Of a stretch of 64,000 nucleotides of DNA, positions 36,948 to 47,900 are shown piece by piece. The translations under genes and the position numbers were made by a program. The DNA comes from Variovorax ginsengisoli (lineage in GTDB: Bacteria; Pseudomonadota; Gammaproteobacteria; Burkholderiales; Burkholderiaceae_C). Location of the stretch: the NCBI RefSeq assembly GCF_030811835.1, contig NZ_JAUSRO010000001.1, positions 405,583-469,582 of the forward strand, read 5' to 3'. The first letter of the stretch is position 1; each line of letters begins with the position of its first letter. A model generated the notes under the pieces. The model was not told the DNA's origin. It worked only from the letters and a program-made list of their open reading frames with translations, and searched no databases.

Positions 36948-37265
36948 TCATGCCTTTTCGACCTTGGCGCCATCGAGCTCTGCCGTGCGCGCGTCGACTG
37001 CCTCGCGCAGGGCTTTGCCTGGCTTGAAATGCGGCACCCGCTTTTCCGGGATCTGCACGCTTTCACCTGAGCGCGGATTGCGCCCGATGCGCGGCGGGCG
37101 CCGGTTGACCGAGAAGCTGCCAAAGCCGCGGATCTCGATGCGATGCCCGCGCACCATGGCATCGCTCATGGCGTCCAGGATGGTCTTGACCGCGTATTCG
37201 GCATCGCGGTGCGTCAGTTGCGAGAAGCGGGCTGCAAGTTCTTCGACAAGATCAGAGCGGGTCAT
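36948..37265 (-). CDS. ihfB: Integration host factor subunit beta
   Basis: 105-aa HU/IHF-family DNA-bending protein. [11 protein letters not shown] at the start, [20 protein letters not shown] (beta arm) and [14 protein letters not shown] are characteristic of IHF beta. ATG at 37265 matches the family start; an ATG two codons earlier is also in frame. Placed after rpsA, as in E. coli (rpsA-ihfB). Confidence 0.93.
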   Translation of the reverse strand: MTRSDLVEELAARFSQLTHRDAEYAVKTILDAMSDAMVRGHRIEIRGFGSFSVNRRPPRIGRNPRSGESVQIPEKRVPHFKPGKALREAVDARTAELDGAKVEKA

Positions 37266-37282
37266 AGGCAAAAAGAGTGCAA

Positions 37283-37307
37283 ATAAAAAAAGGCGCCATT
37301 CAGCGCC
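37283..37307 (-). terminator. Terminator/attenuator between rpsA and ihfB
   Basis: On the minus strand, stem GGCGC (37307-37303) / GCGCC (37296-37292) with loop TGAATG is followed by a T-rich run (37291-37284). It lies about 115 bases after the rpsA stop and 18 bases before the ihfB start, so it probably attenuates read-through from the ribosomal gene. Confidence 0.7.
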
Positions 37308-37321
37308 CTTCTCAATCCCGG

Positions 37322-37415
37322 CAACACCGCGGAACGGGCTCCGCCCGGCCGCAGGTGTTGCCCCCGGTAGGGGGTAGGCGCAGGCGACACGAAGTGCGCC
37401 GCAGCCTGGGGGCGA
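37322..37415. repeat. Palindromic intergenic element (REP-like) after rpsA
   Basis: Three palindromes in a row: a 16-bp interrupted stem CAACACC-GCGG-CGGGC (37322-37339) paired with GCCCG-CCGC-GGTGTTG (37343-37360); CCCCC-GGTA-GGGGG (37361-37374); and CAGGC (about 37381) paired with GCCTG (about 37405). It resembles clustered extragenic palindromes of high-GC betaproteobacteria. No second copy was noticed in this window. Confidence 0.5.
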
Positions 37416-37420
37416 GTCAA

Positions 37421-39106
37421 TTACTTGTCGTTGTTGTCCAGCTTGGCGCGCAGCAGGGCGCCCAGGCTGGTCGTGCCCGCATTTTCGCGTGCCGACTGCT
37501 GGCTCAGGTTGGCCATGGCGCCTTGTTCGTCGACCATGTCCTTTTGCTTGATCGACAGCTGGATGTTGCGGGTCTTGCGATCCACGTTGAGCACCACGGC
37601 CGTGACTTCGTCGCCTTCCTTGAGCACGTTGCGTGCATCTTCCACGCGATCGCGCGAGATTTCGCTGGCGCGCAGGTAGCCGAGGATGTCTTCGCCCAGG
37701 TCGATTTCAGCACCGCGTGCGTCCACCGTCTTGACCTTGCCGGTGACGATCTGGCCCTTGTCGTTCACCGTGGTGAACGTCGTGAACGGATCGCTGTCGA
37801 GCTGCTTGATGCCCAGGCTGATGCGTTCGCGGTCGACATCGACGGCCAACACGAGCGCTTCGACTTCCTGGCCCTTCTTGTAGTTGCGAACGGCAGCTTC
37901 GCCGGTTTCGTTCCACGAGAGGTCGGACAGGTGAACCAGTCCGTCGATGCCGGCAGCCAGACCCACGAACACGCCGAAGTCGGTGATCGACTTGATCGGG
38001 CCCTTGACGCGGTCGCCGCGCTTGGTGTTTTGCGCGAACTCTTGCCACGGGTTGGCCTTGCACTGCTTCATGCCCAGGCTGATGCGGCGCTTGTCTTCGT
38101 CGATTTCCAGGACCATGACTTCGACTTCGTCGCCGAGCGAAACGATCTTGTTCGGTGCGATGTTCTTGTTGGTCCAGTCCATTTCGGAGACGTGCACCAG
38201 GCCTTCGATGCCGGGTTCGAGTTCGACGAACGCGCCGTAGTCGGCAATGTTCGTGACCTTGCCGAACAGGCGGGTCGATTGCGGGTAGCGACGCGAAACG
38301 CCCATCCACGGGTCGTCACCCATTTGCTTGAGACCCAGCGAGACACGGTTCTTTTCGGTGTCGAACTTGAGGATCTTGGCGGTGATTTCCTGGCCTGCCT
38401 GAACAACTTCGCTCGGGTGGCGGACGCGGCGCCATGCCATGTCGGTGATGTGCAGCAGGCCGTCGATGCCGCCGAGGTCCACGAACGCACCGTATTCGGT
38501 GATGTTCTTGACCACGCCACGGACAACGGCGCCTTCCTTGAGGGTTTCCATCAGCTTGGCGCGCTCTTCGCCCATGCTGGCTTCGACCACGGCACGGCGC
38601 GACAGCACGACGTTGTTGCGCTTGCGGTCGAGCTTGATGACCTTGAATTCCAGGGTCTTGTTTTCGTACGGGGTCAGGTCCTTGATCGGACGCGTGTCGA
38701 TCAGCGAACCCGGCAGGAATGCACGGATGCCGTTGACCAAGACGGTCAGGCCGCCCTTGACCTTGCCGCTGGTGGTGCCGGTGACGAAGTCGCCCGATTC
38801 CAGGGCCTTCTCCAGGGCGAGCCACGAAGCCAGACGCTTGGCGGTGTCGCGCGAGAGGATGGTGTCGCCGTAGCCGTTTTCGACCGAGCCGATGGCCACG
38901 GAAACGAAATCGCCGGCCTGGACTTCGAGTTCACCCTTGTCGTTCTTGAATTCCTCGATCGGCACGTACGCTTCGGACTTCAGGCCGGCGTTCACGACGA
39001 CGTGGTTGTGTTCGACACGAACGACTTCAGCGGTGATGACCTCGCCGCTGCGCATTTCGGAGCGCTTCAGGGATTCTTCGAACAGGTCGGCAAAAGATTC
39101 AGACAT
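37421..39106 (-). CDS. rpsA: 30S ribosomal protein S1
   Basis: 561-aa protein with six S1 repeats, each with a [20 protein letters not shown] strand set (e.g. [40 protein letters not shown]). E. coli S1 is 557 aa. It binds mRNA and helps start translation on the 30S subunit. Long open frames on the other strand are shadows of this strongly biased gene. Its promoter probably lies in the 159-base gap after aroA-cmk. Confidence 0.97.
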   Translation of the reverse strand: MSESFADLFEESLKRSEMRSGEVITAEVVRVEHNHVVVNAGLKSEAYVPIEEFKNDKGELEVQAGDFVSVAIGSVENGYGDTILSRDTAKRLASWLALEKALESGDFVTGTTSGKVKGGLTVLVNGIRAFLPGSLIDTRPIKDLTPYENKTLEFKVIKLDRKRNNVVLSRRAVVEASMGEERAKLMETLKEGAVVRGVVKNITEYGAFVDLGGIDGLLHITDMAWRRVRHPSEVVQAGQEITAKILKFDTEKNRVSLGLKQMGDDPWMGVSRRYPQSTRLFGKVTNIADYGAFVELEPGIEGLVHVSEMDWTNKNIAPNKIVSLGDEVEVMVLEIDEDKRRISLGMKQCKANPWQEFAQNTKRGDRVKGPIKSITDFGVFVGLAAGIDGLVHLSDLSWNETGEAAVRNYKKGQEVEALVLAVDVDRERISLGIKQLDSDPFTTFTTVNDKGQIVTGKVKTVDARGAEIDLGEDILGYLRASEISRDRVEDARNVLKEGDEVTAVVLNVDRKTRNIQLSIKQKDMVDEQGAMANLSQQSARENAGTTSLGALLRAKLDNNDK

Positions 39107-39254
39107 TGATTTTTCCTTCCGTCATGCAGGGTTTGCAGGCACACCATTGCGACTGCGTAGGGTCTGGAGACGGCGGTTGTGGGCAAGAGCCCGGGTTGGA
39201 GTTGAAAAAACCAGCAGGCCGGTGCGCTGTCGCGCGGCGGGGACCTGCCAGACC

Positions 39255-39277
39255 GAAAAAGCCGATCAAGCGGGCTT
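39255..39277 (-). terminator. Possible weak terminator at the end of aroA-cmk
   Basis: On the minus strand, stem AAGCC (39277-39273) / GGCTT (39263-39259) is followed by TTTTT. The stem spans the aroA-cmk stop codon. Only five base pairs, so a weak candidate. Confidence 0.35.
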
Positions 39278-41281
39278 GAAAGGCTGTGTGTCCTGCCACC
39301 AGTTCAACACCTGGTCGATCGATTGCTCGATCGACAGCGCGGAGTTGTCCAGGCGACGGGCATCCTGCGCCGGCAGGAGAGGCGCCACGCTGCGGGAGGA
39401 GTCCCGGGCGTCGCGTGCCTCCAAGTCGGCGCGAAGACTGTCGAGTGTAGTCGAAATCCCCTTTGAAATCAACTGCTTATGCCGGCGTTCCGCGCGCTGT
39501 GCGGCGCTGGCCGTCAAAAACACCTTGAGCGGGGCGTCGGGGAAGATCACCGTGCCCATGTCGCGGCCGTCGGCCACCAGTCCCGGCAGTTGCCGAAAGC
39601 GCTTTTGCAGCGCCAGCAGGGCCCTGCGCACGGCCGGCAACGTCGACACGCGCGATGCGTCCATGCCAGCGGCTTCAGTGCGGATCAGGTCGCTCACGTC
39701 CTCGCCATCGAGCAGCACCCGGCCCTTGACGAACTGCAGCGGCAGGCCTTCAGCCAGGGCCGCGATCTGTGCCTCATGCGCGGGCTCGGGCGTGAGGCCC
39801 TGGCGTCGCATGGCCATGCCGGTCACCCGGTAGAGCGAGCCCGAGTCGAGGTAGTGGTAGCCCAGCTCGTGCGCCACCTCGACTGCCAGCGTGCCCTTGC
39901 CCGACGCGGTCGGGCCGTCGATGCAGATCACCGGGATGTGCGGTGCCTCCACCACGGAGAACAGCGTTTCGAAGTAGTCAGGGAAGGTCTTGGCAACGCA
40001 TTTCGGGTCGAGGATGCGCACCGGCAAGCCGGCCGGATTGAAGGCCGCCAGCGAAAAGCACATCGCAATCCGGTGGTCGTCGTAGGTGTGGATGGCGGCG
40101 GCCCGCCAGCCGGCCGGGGCCAGCGGATGCACGCAGATCGAGTCGGGGCTGGTCTCCACCGTGGCGCCCAGCTTGCGCAATTCGTGGGCCATGGCGTCGA
40201 TGCGGTCGGTTTCCTTCACGCGCCAGCTTGCGATGTTGCGCAGCGTGCTCGGGCCGTCGGCGAAAAGCGCCATCACCGCCAGTGTCATGGCCGCATCGGG
40301 AATGTGATTGGCATCGAGGTCGATCGCCCGCAGCGGCCAGGCGTCGCGCGACACCTGCAGCCAGTTGGCGCCGCTGTCGACGCGAGCGCCCATCTGGCGG
40401 GCGGCTTCGACGAATCGGATGTCGCCCTGGATCGAGCCGGCGCCGACGCCTTCGATACGCAGGGCCTGGCCCGGCGCACCGGCCGCCAGCGCGCCCAGGG
40501 CGATGAAGTAGCTCGCCGACGAGGCGTCGGCCTCGACGTGGATTTCGCCGGGCGAGCGGTAGCGGCAACCCGCGTGAATGGTGAAGCGTTCCCAGCCGTC
40601 GCGCTGCACTGCGATGCCAAAGCGCGCGAGCAGGTTGAGCGTGATCTCGATGTAGGGCTTGGAGATCAGCTCGCCGACCACGTCGATCACGACGGCCTTG
40701 CCGGATGCGCCCGCAGCCAGCGGCAGTGCCAGCAGCAGGGCGGTCAGGAACTGGCTGGAGACGTCGCCGCGCACGCGGATCGGCGCATCGAGCGACAGGG
40801 TCGCGATATCGCTCGGATGAATGCGCAAGGGCGGAAAGCCGGGGTTGCCCAGGTAGTCGATGCGGCAACCGAGTTGCGTGAGTGCATCGACCAGGTCGCC
40901 GATCGGGCGTTCGTGCATGCGCGGCACGCCGCTCAGTTCGAAATCGCCGCCCAGCAGCGCGAGCGCTGCCGTGAGCGGACGCATGGCGGTTCCGGCATTG
41001 CCGAGAAACAGATCGGCGGTGGGCTGCTTGAGCGTGCCGTCGAGTCCCTCGATGCGCAGGCTGTCGGCCGACAGCCGCTCGACGCCGCAGCCCAGTGCGC
41101 GCAAGGCGTCGATCATGACGCGGGTGTCGTCGGAGTCGAGCAGGTCGTGCACCGTGGTCGTGCCGCCGGCCAGCGCGGCGAGCAGCAGAACACGGTTCGA
41201 AATGCTCTTGGAGCCCGGCAGCTGGACGGTGCCCGTGGCGCTCGCGAGTGCCGGAATGTCAAGGAAAGGCGTGGAGAACAT
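39266..41281 (-). CDS. aroA-cmk: Fused EPSP synthase / cytidylate kinase
   Basis: 671-aa two-domain enzyme. Residues 1 to about 440 are 3-phosphoshikimate 1-carboxyvinyltransferase ([31 protein letters not shown]), a class I glyphosate-sensitive type. Residues about 450-671 are CMP kinase ([17 protein letters not shown]-loop, [22 protein letters not shown]). Separate genes in E. coli but often fused in Comamonadaceae. It joins chorismate synthesis to pyrimidine nucleotide phosphorylation and is in an operon with tyrA three bases upstream. Confidence 0.93.
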   Translation of the reverse strand: MFSTPFLDIPALASATGTVQLPGSKSISNRVLLLAALAGGTTTVHDLLDSDDTRVMIDALRALGCGVERLSADSLRIEGLDGTLKQPTADLFLGNAGTAMRPLTAALALLGGDFELSGVPRMHERPIGDLVDALTQLGCRIDYLGNPGFPPLRIHPSDIATLSLDAPIRVRGDVSSQFLTALLLALPLAAGASGKAVVIDVVGELISKPYIEITLNLLARFGIAVQRDGWERFTIHAGCRYRSPGEIHVEADASSASYFIALGALAAGAPGQALRIEGVGAGSIQGDIRFVEAARQMGARVDSGANWLQVSRDAWPLRAIDLDANHIPDAAMTLAVMALFADGPSTLRNIASWRVKETDRIDAMAHELRKLGATVETSPDSICVHPLAPAGWRAAAIHTYDDHRIAMCFSLAAFNPAGLPVRILDPKCVAKTFPDYFETLFSVVEAPHIPVICIDGPTASGKGTLAVEVAHELGYHYLDSGSLYRVTGMAMRRQGLTPEPAHEAQIAALAEGLPLQFVKGRVLLDGEDVSDLIRTEAAGMDASRVSTLPAVRRALLALQKRFRQLPGLVADGRDMGTVIFPDAPLKVFLTASAAQRAERRHKQLISKGISTTLDSLRADLEARDARDSSRSVAPLLPAQDARRLDNSALSIEQSIDQVLNWWQDTQPFKPA

Positions 41282-41284
41282 GGG

Positions 41285-42187
41285 TCAGGCGGGCGTGGAA
41301 GCGGAGGTGGCATCGACAACGGGCCCGGTACCCATCGTCCATTGGGAGCGGGTTGCGCTGGCGGCCGCGATGGCTTGCCCGAGGCCGGTGGCGTCACCGG
41401 CCTGCATCAGCGCTTCGAGGTCGGCAAGGGCGCCGCGGAAGGCGTCGAGCTGAAGTTGGACTTGGGTGCGGTTGGCCAATAGCACGTCGCGCCAGAGCGT
41501 GGGCTCGGCGGCGGCGATACGGGAAAAGTCGCGAAAGCCGGGACCGGCCAGTTCGAAGAAATGTGCGCTGTTGGCCTGAGCGGTCAGGCCGTTGGTGAAG
41601 GCAAAGGCCAGCAGGTGTGGCAGGTGGCTGACTGCGGCCAGGGCGCTGTCGTGCGACTCGGGCGTCATGCTGCGCACATGCGCGCCCAGCGCCGACCAGA
41701 CAGCGTTTGCACGCTGCGTCTGCGCCAGCCGGGTCTCAGGCAGGGGGGTGAGGATCACCTGGCGGCCCGTGTACAGGTGGGGGTCGGCATGGTCGACCCC
41801 CGCGCATTCCTTGCCAGCGATGGGATGGGCGGGAACGAAGTTGCCCAGGCGTTCGGCCAGGCCGTGCCGGGCGGCCTCGATCACGTCGCACTTGGTGGAG
41901 CCCACGTCCATCACCAGCGCACCGGCTCCCAGGGCCGGGCGGATGGCCTGGAAGGTGGAGAGCGACGCGGCCACGGGCACTGCCACCAGCACCAGGTCGG
42001 CACCGTGGGCGGCCTCCTGGGCCGAGTGTGCAGCCACGTCGATCACGCCCAGTTGCCGGGCGCGCTCGGTGGAGGCGGGGGAATGGCTGTAGCCGACGAT
42101 CTGCCGGACCAGCCCTGCGCGTCGCAGCGCGAGGGCGAAGGATCCGCCCATCAGGCCGCAGCCGATCAAGCCGAGCTGTTCGAACAT
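41285..42187 (-). CDS. tyrA: Prephenate dehydrogenase
   Basis: 300-aa NAD(P)-dependent enzyme of tyrosine synthesis: GLIGCGLMGGSFALALR nucleotide motif at 7-23, DVGSTKCDV, and the substrate site HPIAGKE and HDSALAAVSHLPHLLAF. No chorismate mutase domain; that activity is in PheA next door. ATG at 42187 lies four bases after the pheA stop. Confidence 0.92.
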   Translation of the reverse strand: MFEQLGLIGCGLMGGSFALALRRAGLVRQIVGYSHSPASTERARQLGVIDVAAHSAQEAAHGADLVLVAVPVAASLSTFQAIRPALGAGALVMDVGSTKCDVIEAARHGLAERLGNFVPAHPIAGKECAGVDHADPHLYTGRQVILTPLPETRLAQTQRANAVWSALGAHVRSMTPESHDSALAAVSHLPHLLAFAFTNGLTAQANSAHFFELAGPGFRDFSRIAAAEPTLWRDVLLANRTQVQLQLDAFRGALADLEALMQAGDATGLGQAIAAASATRSQWTMGTGPVVDATSASTPA

Positions 42188-42191
42188 GCGC

Positions 42192-43331
42192 TCAGGCCGT
42201 GACGGGGTAGGCGCCCAGGACTTTGTAGAAAGCGCACAACGTACGCAGTTCGGCCAGTGCCGCGGCCACATTCGGTTGCGAGGGATGGCCGTCCAGGTCG
42301 ATGTAGAAGTAGTACTCCCACTGGCCGGTACGGGCCGGGCGCGACTCGAAGCGCGTCATCGACACATTGTTCTTCTTCAGCGGCACCAGCAGGTCATGCA
42401 CCGCGCCGGGCTGGTTGGGCACCGACACCACGAGGCTGGTGCAGTCGCGGCCCGAGGCCGGCGGCATGGCCAGCGTCTGCGGCAGGCAGATCACGGCGAA
42501 GCGGGTGCGGTTGTAGGAGTCGTCCTGGACCGCATGCGCAATGATGTGCAGGCCGAAGCGCGTGGCCGCGCGTTCGCCGGCGAGCGCCGCCCAGGCCGGG
42601 TTCTCGGCAGCCAGGCGGGCGCCCTCGGCGTTGCTGGAGACCGCGCGGCGCTCGGCGTGGGGCAGGTGCTTGGACAGCCAGGTCTGGCACTGCGCCAACG
42701 CCTGCGGATGGGCGAGCACCGCCTCGACGCCTTCGAGCGTGTTGCTCCGGCGCATGAGGTGGTGGCGCACCAGCAGGCTGACCTCGCCGACCACATGGGT
42801 GGGCGAGTGCAGGAAGAGGTCGAGCGAGCGCGTGACCACACCTTCGGTCGAGTTCTCCACGCCCACCACGCCGTACTGGGCGCTGCCTGCCGCCGTGGCA
42901 TGGAACACTTCGTCGAAGCTGGCGCAGTAGATGAGGTCGGCCGCACCGCCGAAGTATTCGACGGCCGCCTGTTCGCAGAACGTGCCCTCGGGGCCGAGCA
43001 CTGCCACGCGCTGCGGCGATTCGAGTGCCAGGCAGGCAGACATGATCTCGCGCCAGATGGCCGCCACGTGCAGGTCCTTGAGCGGACCTGCATTGGCGTG
43101 CTGGATCTTGTCGATGACCTGTGCGACGCGGTCGGGACGAAAGAAGGGCGTGCCCTCGCGCTTCTTGACCTCGCCCACCTGCTCGGCGACACGCGCGCGC
43201 TGGTTCAGGAGGTCGAGCAGGCGCTGGTCCAGCGAGTCGATCTGCACACGCAGATCGGACAGGCTGTGCGAGGGCGATTCGGAGGAGGGTGAGGGAGGTG
43301 GTGCAGAGGCGGTCATCGGTCTGTCGCGCAT
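42192..43331 (-). CDS. pheA: Bifunctional chorismate mutase / prephenate dehydratase
   Basis: 379-aa P-protein. About 25-110 is an AroQ chorismate mutase (LRVQIDSLDQRLLDLLNQRA), about 108-290 is prephenate dehydratase (VAVLGPEGTFCEQAA, GVVGVENSTEGVV, YNRTRFAVI with the TRF motif), and about 300-375 is an ACT domain with FESRP for phenylalanine feedback. ATG at 43331 follows the serC stop directly. An alternative ATG five codons later exists. Confidence 0.93.
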   Translation of the reverse strand: MRDRPMTASAPPPSPSSESPSHSLSDLRVQIDSLDQRLLDLLNQRARVAEQVGEVKKREGTPFFRPDRVAQVIDKIQHANAGPLKDLHVAAIWREIMSACLALESPQRVAVLGPEGTFCEQAAVEYFGGAADLIYCASFDEVFHATAAGSAQYGVVGVENSTEGVVTRSLDLFLHSPTHVVGEVSLLVRHHLMRRSNTLEGVEAVLAHPQALAQCQTWLSKHLPHAERRAVSSNAEGARLAAENPAWAALAGERAATRFGLHIIAHAVQDDSYNRTRFAVICLPQTLAMPPASGRDCTSLVVSVPNQPGAVHDLLVPLKKNNVSMTRFESRPARTGQWEYYFYIDLDGHPSQPNVAAALAELRTLCAFYKVLGAYPVTA

Positions 43332-44453
43332 CTATGCATGCGACTTCTCGAATTCTCGCATGTAGGACACCAATGCCTGCACGCCTGCCATCGGCATGGC
43401 GTTGTAGATGCTCGCGCGCATGCCGCCCACGGACTTGTGGCCCTTGAGTTGCAGCAGGCCAGCTGCCCGTGCGCCCGCCAGAAAGGCGTCGTTGCGGCTC
43501 TCGTCCTTCAGGAAAAACGGCACGTTCATGCGTGAACGGCACTCGGTGCTGATGCGGTTTTCGTAGAAGTCGGAGGCGTCGATGTAGCCGTACAGGAAAT
43601 CCGCCTTGGCGATGTTGCGATGCTCCATCGCGGCAACGCCGGTCAGATCGCCTTCGCGCTGCTGGCGCAGCCACTGGAAGGTCAGGCCGGCCACGTAGAT
43701 GCCCCAGGTCGGTGGCGTGTTGAACATCGACTGGTTGTCGGCCACGGTCTTGTAGTTGAACGCGCTGGGGCATATTTCCAGTGCGTGGCCCAGCAGGTCG
43801 TCCCGCACGATCACGATCGTGAGGCCGGCCGGCCCCAGGTTCTTCTGCGCCCCGCCGAAGGCCAGGCCCACGCGTTGCCAGTCGACGCTGCGCGAGGCCA
43901 CGTGCGACGAAAAGTCGATCACCAGGGGGGCCTTGCTGCCAAGCGCAGCCAGGTCTGGCAGCGTGTGGTACTCCAGGCCGTGGATGGTTTCGTTGCTGCA
44001 GATGTGCACGTAGGCCGCATCGGCAGACAGCTTCCAGCCCGCCGCGTCGGGCAGGCGGGTGAAGTGGTCGGCAGCATTGCTGGCGATCACGCGCGCGTCG
44101 CAGTAGCGCAGGGCTTCCTTCTGCGACTTGGCGCTCCAGCTGCCGCTGACCACGAAGTCGGCGACCGCGCCGCGCGACAGGTTCATCGGCACGATGGCGT
44201 TTTCCGCCAGGCCGCCACCCTGCATGAACAGGATGTGGAAATTGGCCGGCACTGCGAGCAGGTGCCGCAGGTCGGCTTCCGCCTGCGTGGCGATGGCGCC
44301 GAACTCCTTGCCGCGATGGCTCATTTCCATCACACCCATGCCGCTGCCGTTCCAGTCGAGCATGTCGGCGGCCGCGCGCTGCAGCACGGCCTCGGGCATG
44401 GCCGCAGGGCCGGCGGAGAAGTTGTAGGGCCGAATGCCCGCAGGCTGCGTCAT
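43332..44453 (-). CDS. serC: Phosphoserine aminotransferase
   Basis: 373-aa PLP enzyme for serine and pyridoxine synthesis: [15 protein letters not shown] at the start, [16 protein letters not shown], and the PLP lysine in [12 protein letters not shown]. Ends with the usual [15 protein letters not shown] at 44453 shares a base with the DUF2059 gene stop (TGATG). Part of the gyrA-DUF2059-serC-pheA-tyrA-aroA/cmk run. Confidence 0.94.
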   Translation of the reverse strand: MTQPAGIRPYNFSAGPAAMPEAVLQRAAADMLDWNGSGMGVMEMSHRGKEFGAIATQAEADLRHLLAVPANFHILFMQGGGLAENAIVPMNLSRGAVADFVVSGSWSAKSQKEALRYCDARVIASNAADHFTRLPDAAGWKLSADAAYVHICSNETIHGLEYHTLPDLAALGSKAPLVIDFSSHVASRSVDWQRVGLAFGGAQKNLGPAGLTIVIVRDDLLGHALEICPSAFNYKTVADNQSMFNTPPTWGIYVAGLTFQWLRQQREGDLTGVAAMEHRNIAKADFLYGYIDASDFYENRISTECRSRMNVPFFLKDESRNDAFLAGARAAGLLQLKGHKSVGGMRASIYNAMPMAGVQALVSYMREFEKSHA

Positions 44454-45040
44454 CACTTCTTCGCGGGTGCCTTGGCCGGCGTCTTGGCGGCCGGTGCCTG
44501 CGCTGCTGGCGCTTCGGTGGGCGCACCCAGTGCCTTGGCCACGGCCGTGTCGAGCGTGCGCATCTTCGGTTCAACCGTCGAGCGGGTGTCGGTCACCAGC
44601 TTCTCGGTGAGCGCTGCCTGCATCTTGGGGTTGAGGTCCTGGTACTTCTTGCTCAGGGGCGAGCTGATCCATGCCAGCAGCTGGCGCAGTTCGTCTTCAG
44701 TGAAGGTCTGTTCCATGAGCGGGCCGATGGCCGTGGGGGCCAGTTGCACCGCCCGATCGCGCACGATCGGGTACGTTTCGTCGAAATACTTCTTGAGTTC
44801 GACGTCGGCTGCCTTGGCGGCGGCTTCACGCTTGTCGGCAGGCACCTGCGTCTGCAGGTACTGCGAGCCAGCCTGCGCGATGGGCGCGCTGGACTGTTCG
44901 ACCAGACCGCGTGCGAGCGCTTCGATGCCGGGGCGTTGCAGATCGATGAACTGCTTGACCAGCGCGGACTTGTCCTGCGCCATGGCGAAGGAACTGGTGG
45001 CCAGTGCCGCTGTCAGAAGCGCGAGTTTGATTTTCTTCAC
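44453..45040 (-). CDS. Exported DUF2059 protein
   Basis: 195-aa secreted protein with signal peptide [22 protein letters not shown], a DUF2059 helical domain (about 45-165; [20 protein letters not shown] is typical) and a low-complexity Ala/Pro/Lys tail (170-195). Function unknown. The GTG start at 45040 overlaps the gyrA stop (GTGA), and its end overlaps serC, a conserved arrangement in this family of bacteria. Confidence 0.85.
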   Translation of the reverse strand: MKKIKLALLTAALATSSFAMAQDKSALVKQFIDLQRPGIEALARGLVEQSSAPIAQAGSQYLQTQVPADKREAAAKAADVELKKYFDETYPIVRDRAVQLAPTAIGPLMEQTFTEDELRQLLAWISSPLSKKYQDLNPKMQAALTEKLVTDTRSTVEPKMRTLDTAVAKALGAPTEAPAAQAPAAKTPAKAPAKK

Positions 45041-47676
45041 TGAGGGTTCTCCGTTGAGGGTGTAGATGTGTTGTCGGGGTCGGTGTCGGCAATGGCATCG
45101 TTCTCGACGATGCGCTGCAGCCCGCTGAGCTTTGCGCCTTCGTCCAGACCGATGAGCGTGACGCCCTGCGTCGCGCGCCCGAGTTCCCGGATTTCGGCAA
45201 CGCGGGTGCGTACGAGAACACCCTTGTCGGTGATGAGCATGATCTCGTCGTCGGCGTGCACGAGGGTCGCAGCCACCACCTTGCCGTTGCGCTCACTCTG
45301 TTGAATCGCAATCATGCCTTTGGTTCCGCGGCCATGACGCGTGTATTCGGTAATGCTTGTGCGTTTTCCGTAACCGTTGGCCGTGGCTGTCAGCACGCTC
45401 TGTGCTTCGTCCTCGGCGACCAGCATGGCGATCACGCCCTGGCCGGCCTCCAGGGACATGCCACGCACGCCGCGCGCGTTGCGGCCCAGCGGCCGCACAT
45501 CGTCTTCGTCGAAGCGCACGGCTTTGCCGCCGTCGCTGAACAGCATCACGTCGTGCTTGCCATCGGTGAGGGCCGCGCCGATGAGGTAGTCGCCCTCATC
45601 GAGGTTGACTGCGATGATGCCGCCCTTGCGCGGATTGTTGAATTCGTCGAGCGCCGTTTTCTTGACGGTGCCCATCGAGGTGGCCATGAACACATACTGG
45701 TCGGCGGGGAACGTGCGCTTTTCTCCGGTCAACGCGAGTACCACGTTGATCTTTTCGCCTTCCTGCAGCGGGAACATGTTGACGATCGGCCGTCCGCGCG
45801 AACCGCGCGAGCCGGCCGGGACCTCCCACACCTTGAGCCAGTACAGCCGGCCCCGGTTGGAAAAACACAGGATGTAGTCGTGCGTATTGGCGATGAAGAG
45901 CTGGTCGATCCAGTCGTCTTCCTTCGTCGCCGTGGCCTGCTTGCCGCGTCCGCCGCGCTTCTGCGCGCGGTATTCGCCCAGCGGTTGGCTCTTGATGTAG
46001 CCACTGTGCGACAGCGTCACGACCATGTCGGTCGGCGTGATGAGGTCTTCGGTCGACAGGTCGAAGGCGCTGTGTTCGACCTGGCTGCGGCGCGCGCCCA
46101 GCTTGGTTTGGCCGAACTCGGTCTTGATGGTGGTCAGCTCGTCGCCGATGATCACCGACACACGTTCAGGCTTGGCCAGGATGTCGAGCAGATCGTCGAT
46201 CTCGGCCATGACTTCCTTGTACTCGGCGACGATCTTGTCCTGCTCCAGGCCGGTCAGGCGCTGCAGGCGCATCTGCAGGATTTCCTGGGCCTGCGTGTCC
46301 GACAGGCGGTAGAGGCCGTTGTCGCCCATGCCGAACTCGCGGCCCAGGCTGTCGGGACGGTAATCGTCGGCATTGATCACGCCGCCGTCGGCACGCGTGC
46401 GTGTGAGCATCTCGCGCACGAGCTTGCTGTCCCAACTGCGGGTCATCAGCTCGGCCTTGGCCACGGGTGGCGTGGGTGCGTTGCGGATGATCGCGATGAA
46501 TTCATCGATGTTGGCCAGCGCCACGGCCAGGCCTTCGAGCACGTGGCCGCGCTCGCGCGCCTTGCGTAGCGTGAATACGGTGCGGCGCGTGACCACTTCG
46601 CGACGGTGCGTGAGGAAGACCTCGAGCAGATCCTTCAGGCTGCACAGCTTGGGCTGGCCATCGACCAGCGCGACGATGTTGATGCCGAAGGTGTCCTGCA
46701 GCTGCGTCTGCTTGTACAGGTTGTTGAGTACCACCTCGGGCACTTCCCCGCGCTTGAGCTCGATCACCAGGCGCATGCCCGACTTGTCGGACTCGTCCTG
46801 GATGTGGCTGATGCCCTCGATCTTTTTCTCGTGCACCAGCTCGGCCATGCGCTCCTGCAGCGTCTTCTTGTTGACCTGATACGGCAGTTCGTCGACGATG
46901 ATGGCTTGGCGCTGGCCGCGGTCGATGTCCTCGAAGTGGCACTTGGCGCGCATCACGACCCTGCCGCGACCGGTGCGGTAGCCATCCTTGATGCCGTTGA
47001 TGCCGTAGATGATGCCGCCCGTGGGGAAGTCGGGCGCCGGGACGATCTCCATCAGTTCTTCGATGGACGCGTCCGGGTGTTGCAGCAGATGCAGGCAGGC
47101 ATCCACCACCTCGTTGAGGTTGTGGGGCGGCACGTTGGTGGCCATGCCCACGGCAATGCCTGTCGAACCATTGACGAGCAGGTTCGGAAAGCGTGCCGGC
47201 AGCACCAGCGGTTCCTGCTCGGAGCCGTCGTAGTTGGGCCCGAAGTCGACTGTTTCCTTGTCGATATCGGCGAGCAGCTCGTGAGCGATCTTGGTCAGCC
47301 GGATTTCGGTATAGCGCATGGCCGCCGCGTTGTCACCGTCCACCGAACCGAAGTTGCCCTGGCCATCGACCAGCATGTGCCGCAGCGAAAAGGGCTGTGC
47401 CATCCGGACGATGGTGTCGTAGATCGCGCTGTCACCGTGCGGGTGATACTTACCCATGACGTCGCCGACGATGCGCGCGCTCTTGCGGAATGGACGGTTC
47501 CAGTCGTTGTTCTGCTCGTGCATGCCGTACAGCACGCGCCGATGAACGGGCTTGAGGCCGTCGCGGGCGTCGGGGAGCGCGCGGCCTACGATCACGCTCA
47601 TGGCGTAGTCGAGGTAGCTCCGGCGCATTTCCTCTTCAAGACTGATGGGCAGGGTTTCTTTGGCGAAGGAGGTCAT
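45037..47676 (-). CDS. gyrA: DNA gyrase subunit A
   Basis: 879-aa type II topoisomerase subunit. Catalytic Tyr122 is in [10 protein letters not shown], numbered as in E. coli. The quinolone-resistance region keeps Ser83 and Asp87 ([10 protein letters not shown]), the susceptible form. The C-terminal wheel has the GyrA box region [12 protein letters not shown] at 47676 ([10 protein letters not shown]) is chosen; the frame's upstream extension to 47742 has no family support. Confidence 0.96.
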   Translation of the reverse strand: MTSFAKETLPISLEEEMRRSYLDYAMSVIVGRALPDARDGLKPVHRRVLYGMHEQNNDWNRPFRKSARIVGDVMGKYHPHGDSAIYDTIVRMAQPFSLRHMLVDGQGNFGSVDGDNAAAMRYTEIRLTKIAHELLADIDKETVDFGPNYDGSEQEPLVLPARFPNLLVNGSTGIAVGMATNVPPHNLNEVVDACLHLLQHPDASIEELMEIVPAPDFPTGGIIYGINGIKDGYRTGRGRVVMRAKCHFEDIDRGQRQAIIVDELPYQVNKKTLQERMAELVHEKKIEGISHIQDESDKSGMRLVIELKRGEVPEVVLNNLYKQTQLQDTFGINIVALVDGQPKLCSLKDLLEVFLTHRREVVTRRTVFTLRKARERGHVLEGLAVALANIDEFIAIIRNAPTPPVAKAELMTRSWDSKLVREMLTRTRADGGVINADDYRPDSLGREFGMGDNGLYRLSDTQAQEILQMRLQRLTGLEQDKIVAEYKEVMAEIDDLLDILAKPERVSVIIGDELTTIKTEFGQTKLGARRSQVEHSAFDLSTEDLITPTDMVVTLSHSGYIKSQPLGEYRAQKRGGRGKQATATKEDDWIDQLFIANTHDYILCFSNRGRLYWLKVWEVPAGSRGSRGRPIVNMFPLQEGEKINVVLALTGEKRTFPADQYVFMATSMGTVKKTALDEFNNPRKGGIIAVNLDEGDYLIGAALTDGKHDVMLFSDGGKAVRFDEDDVRPLGRNARGVRGMSLEAGQGVIAMLVAEDEAQSVLTATANGYGKRTSITEYTRHGRGTKGMIAIQQSERNGKVVAATLVHADDEIMLITDKGVLVRTRVAEIRELGRATQGVTLIGLDEGAKLSGLQRIVENDAIADTDPDNTSTPSTENPQ

Positions 47677-47900
47677 GGGCGGCAGACAGACAGCAAGGAG
47701 GCGAAATTTTACGCCGTCCGCGGTGTCGTACCGCAGCAACACTCACCGGGTATTCCGCCTCCGTCCTACGTTTAGCGCCGGCCTGCAAGCCTGTTTGCCA
47801 AAGACCCTATGGCACAATCACCTCAACGTTTTGGGTGGTGGTCACTTAAAGCGTCCTTGATTCGCAGCGCGGCTGCGGCTTTTTCCCCAAGAGGAGAACC

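Noticed and set aside
37277..39109. 610-aa open frame opposite rpsA
   Set aside because: Shadow of rpsA; repeats of the product only mirror the S1 repeats.
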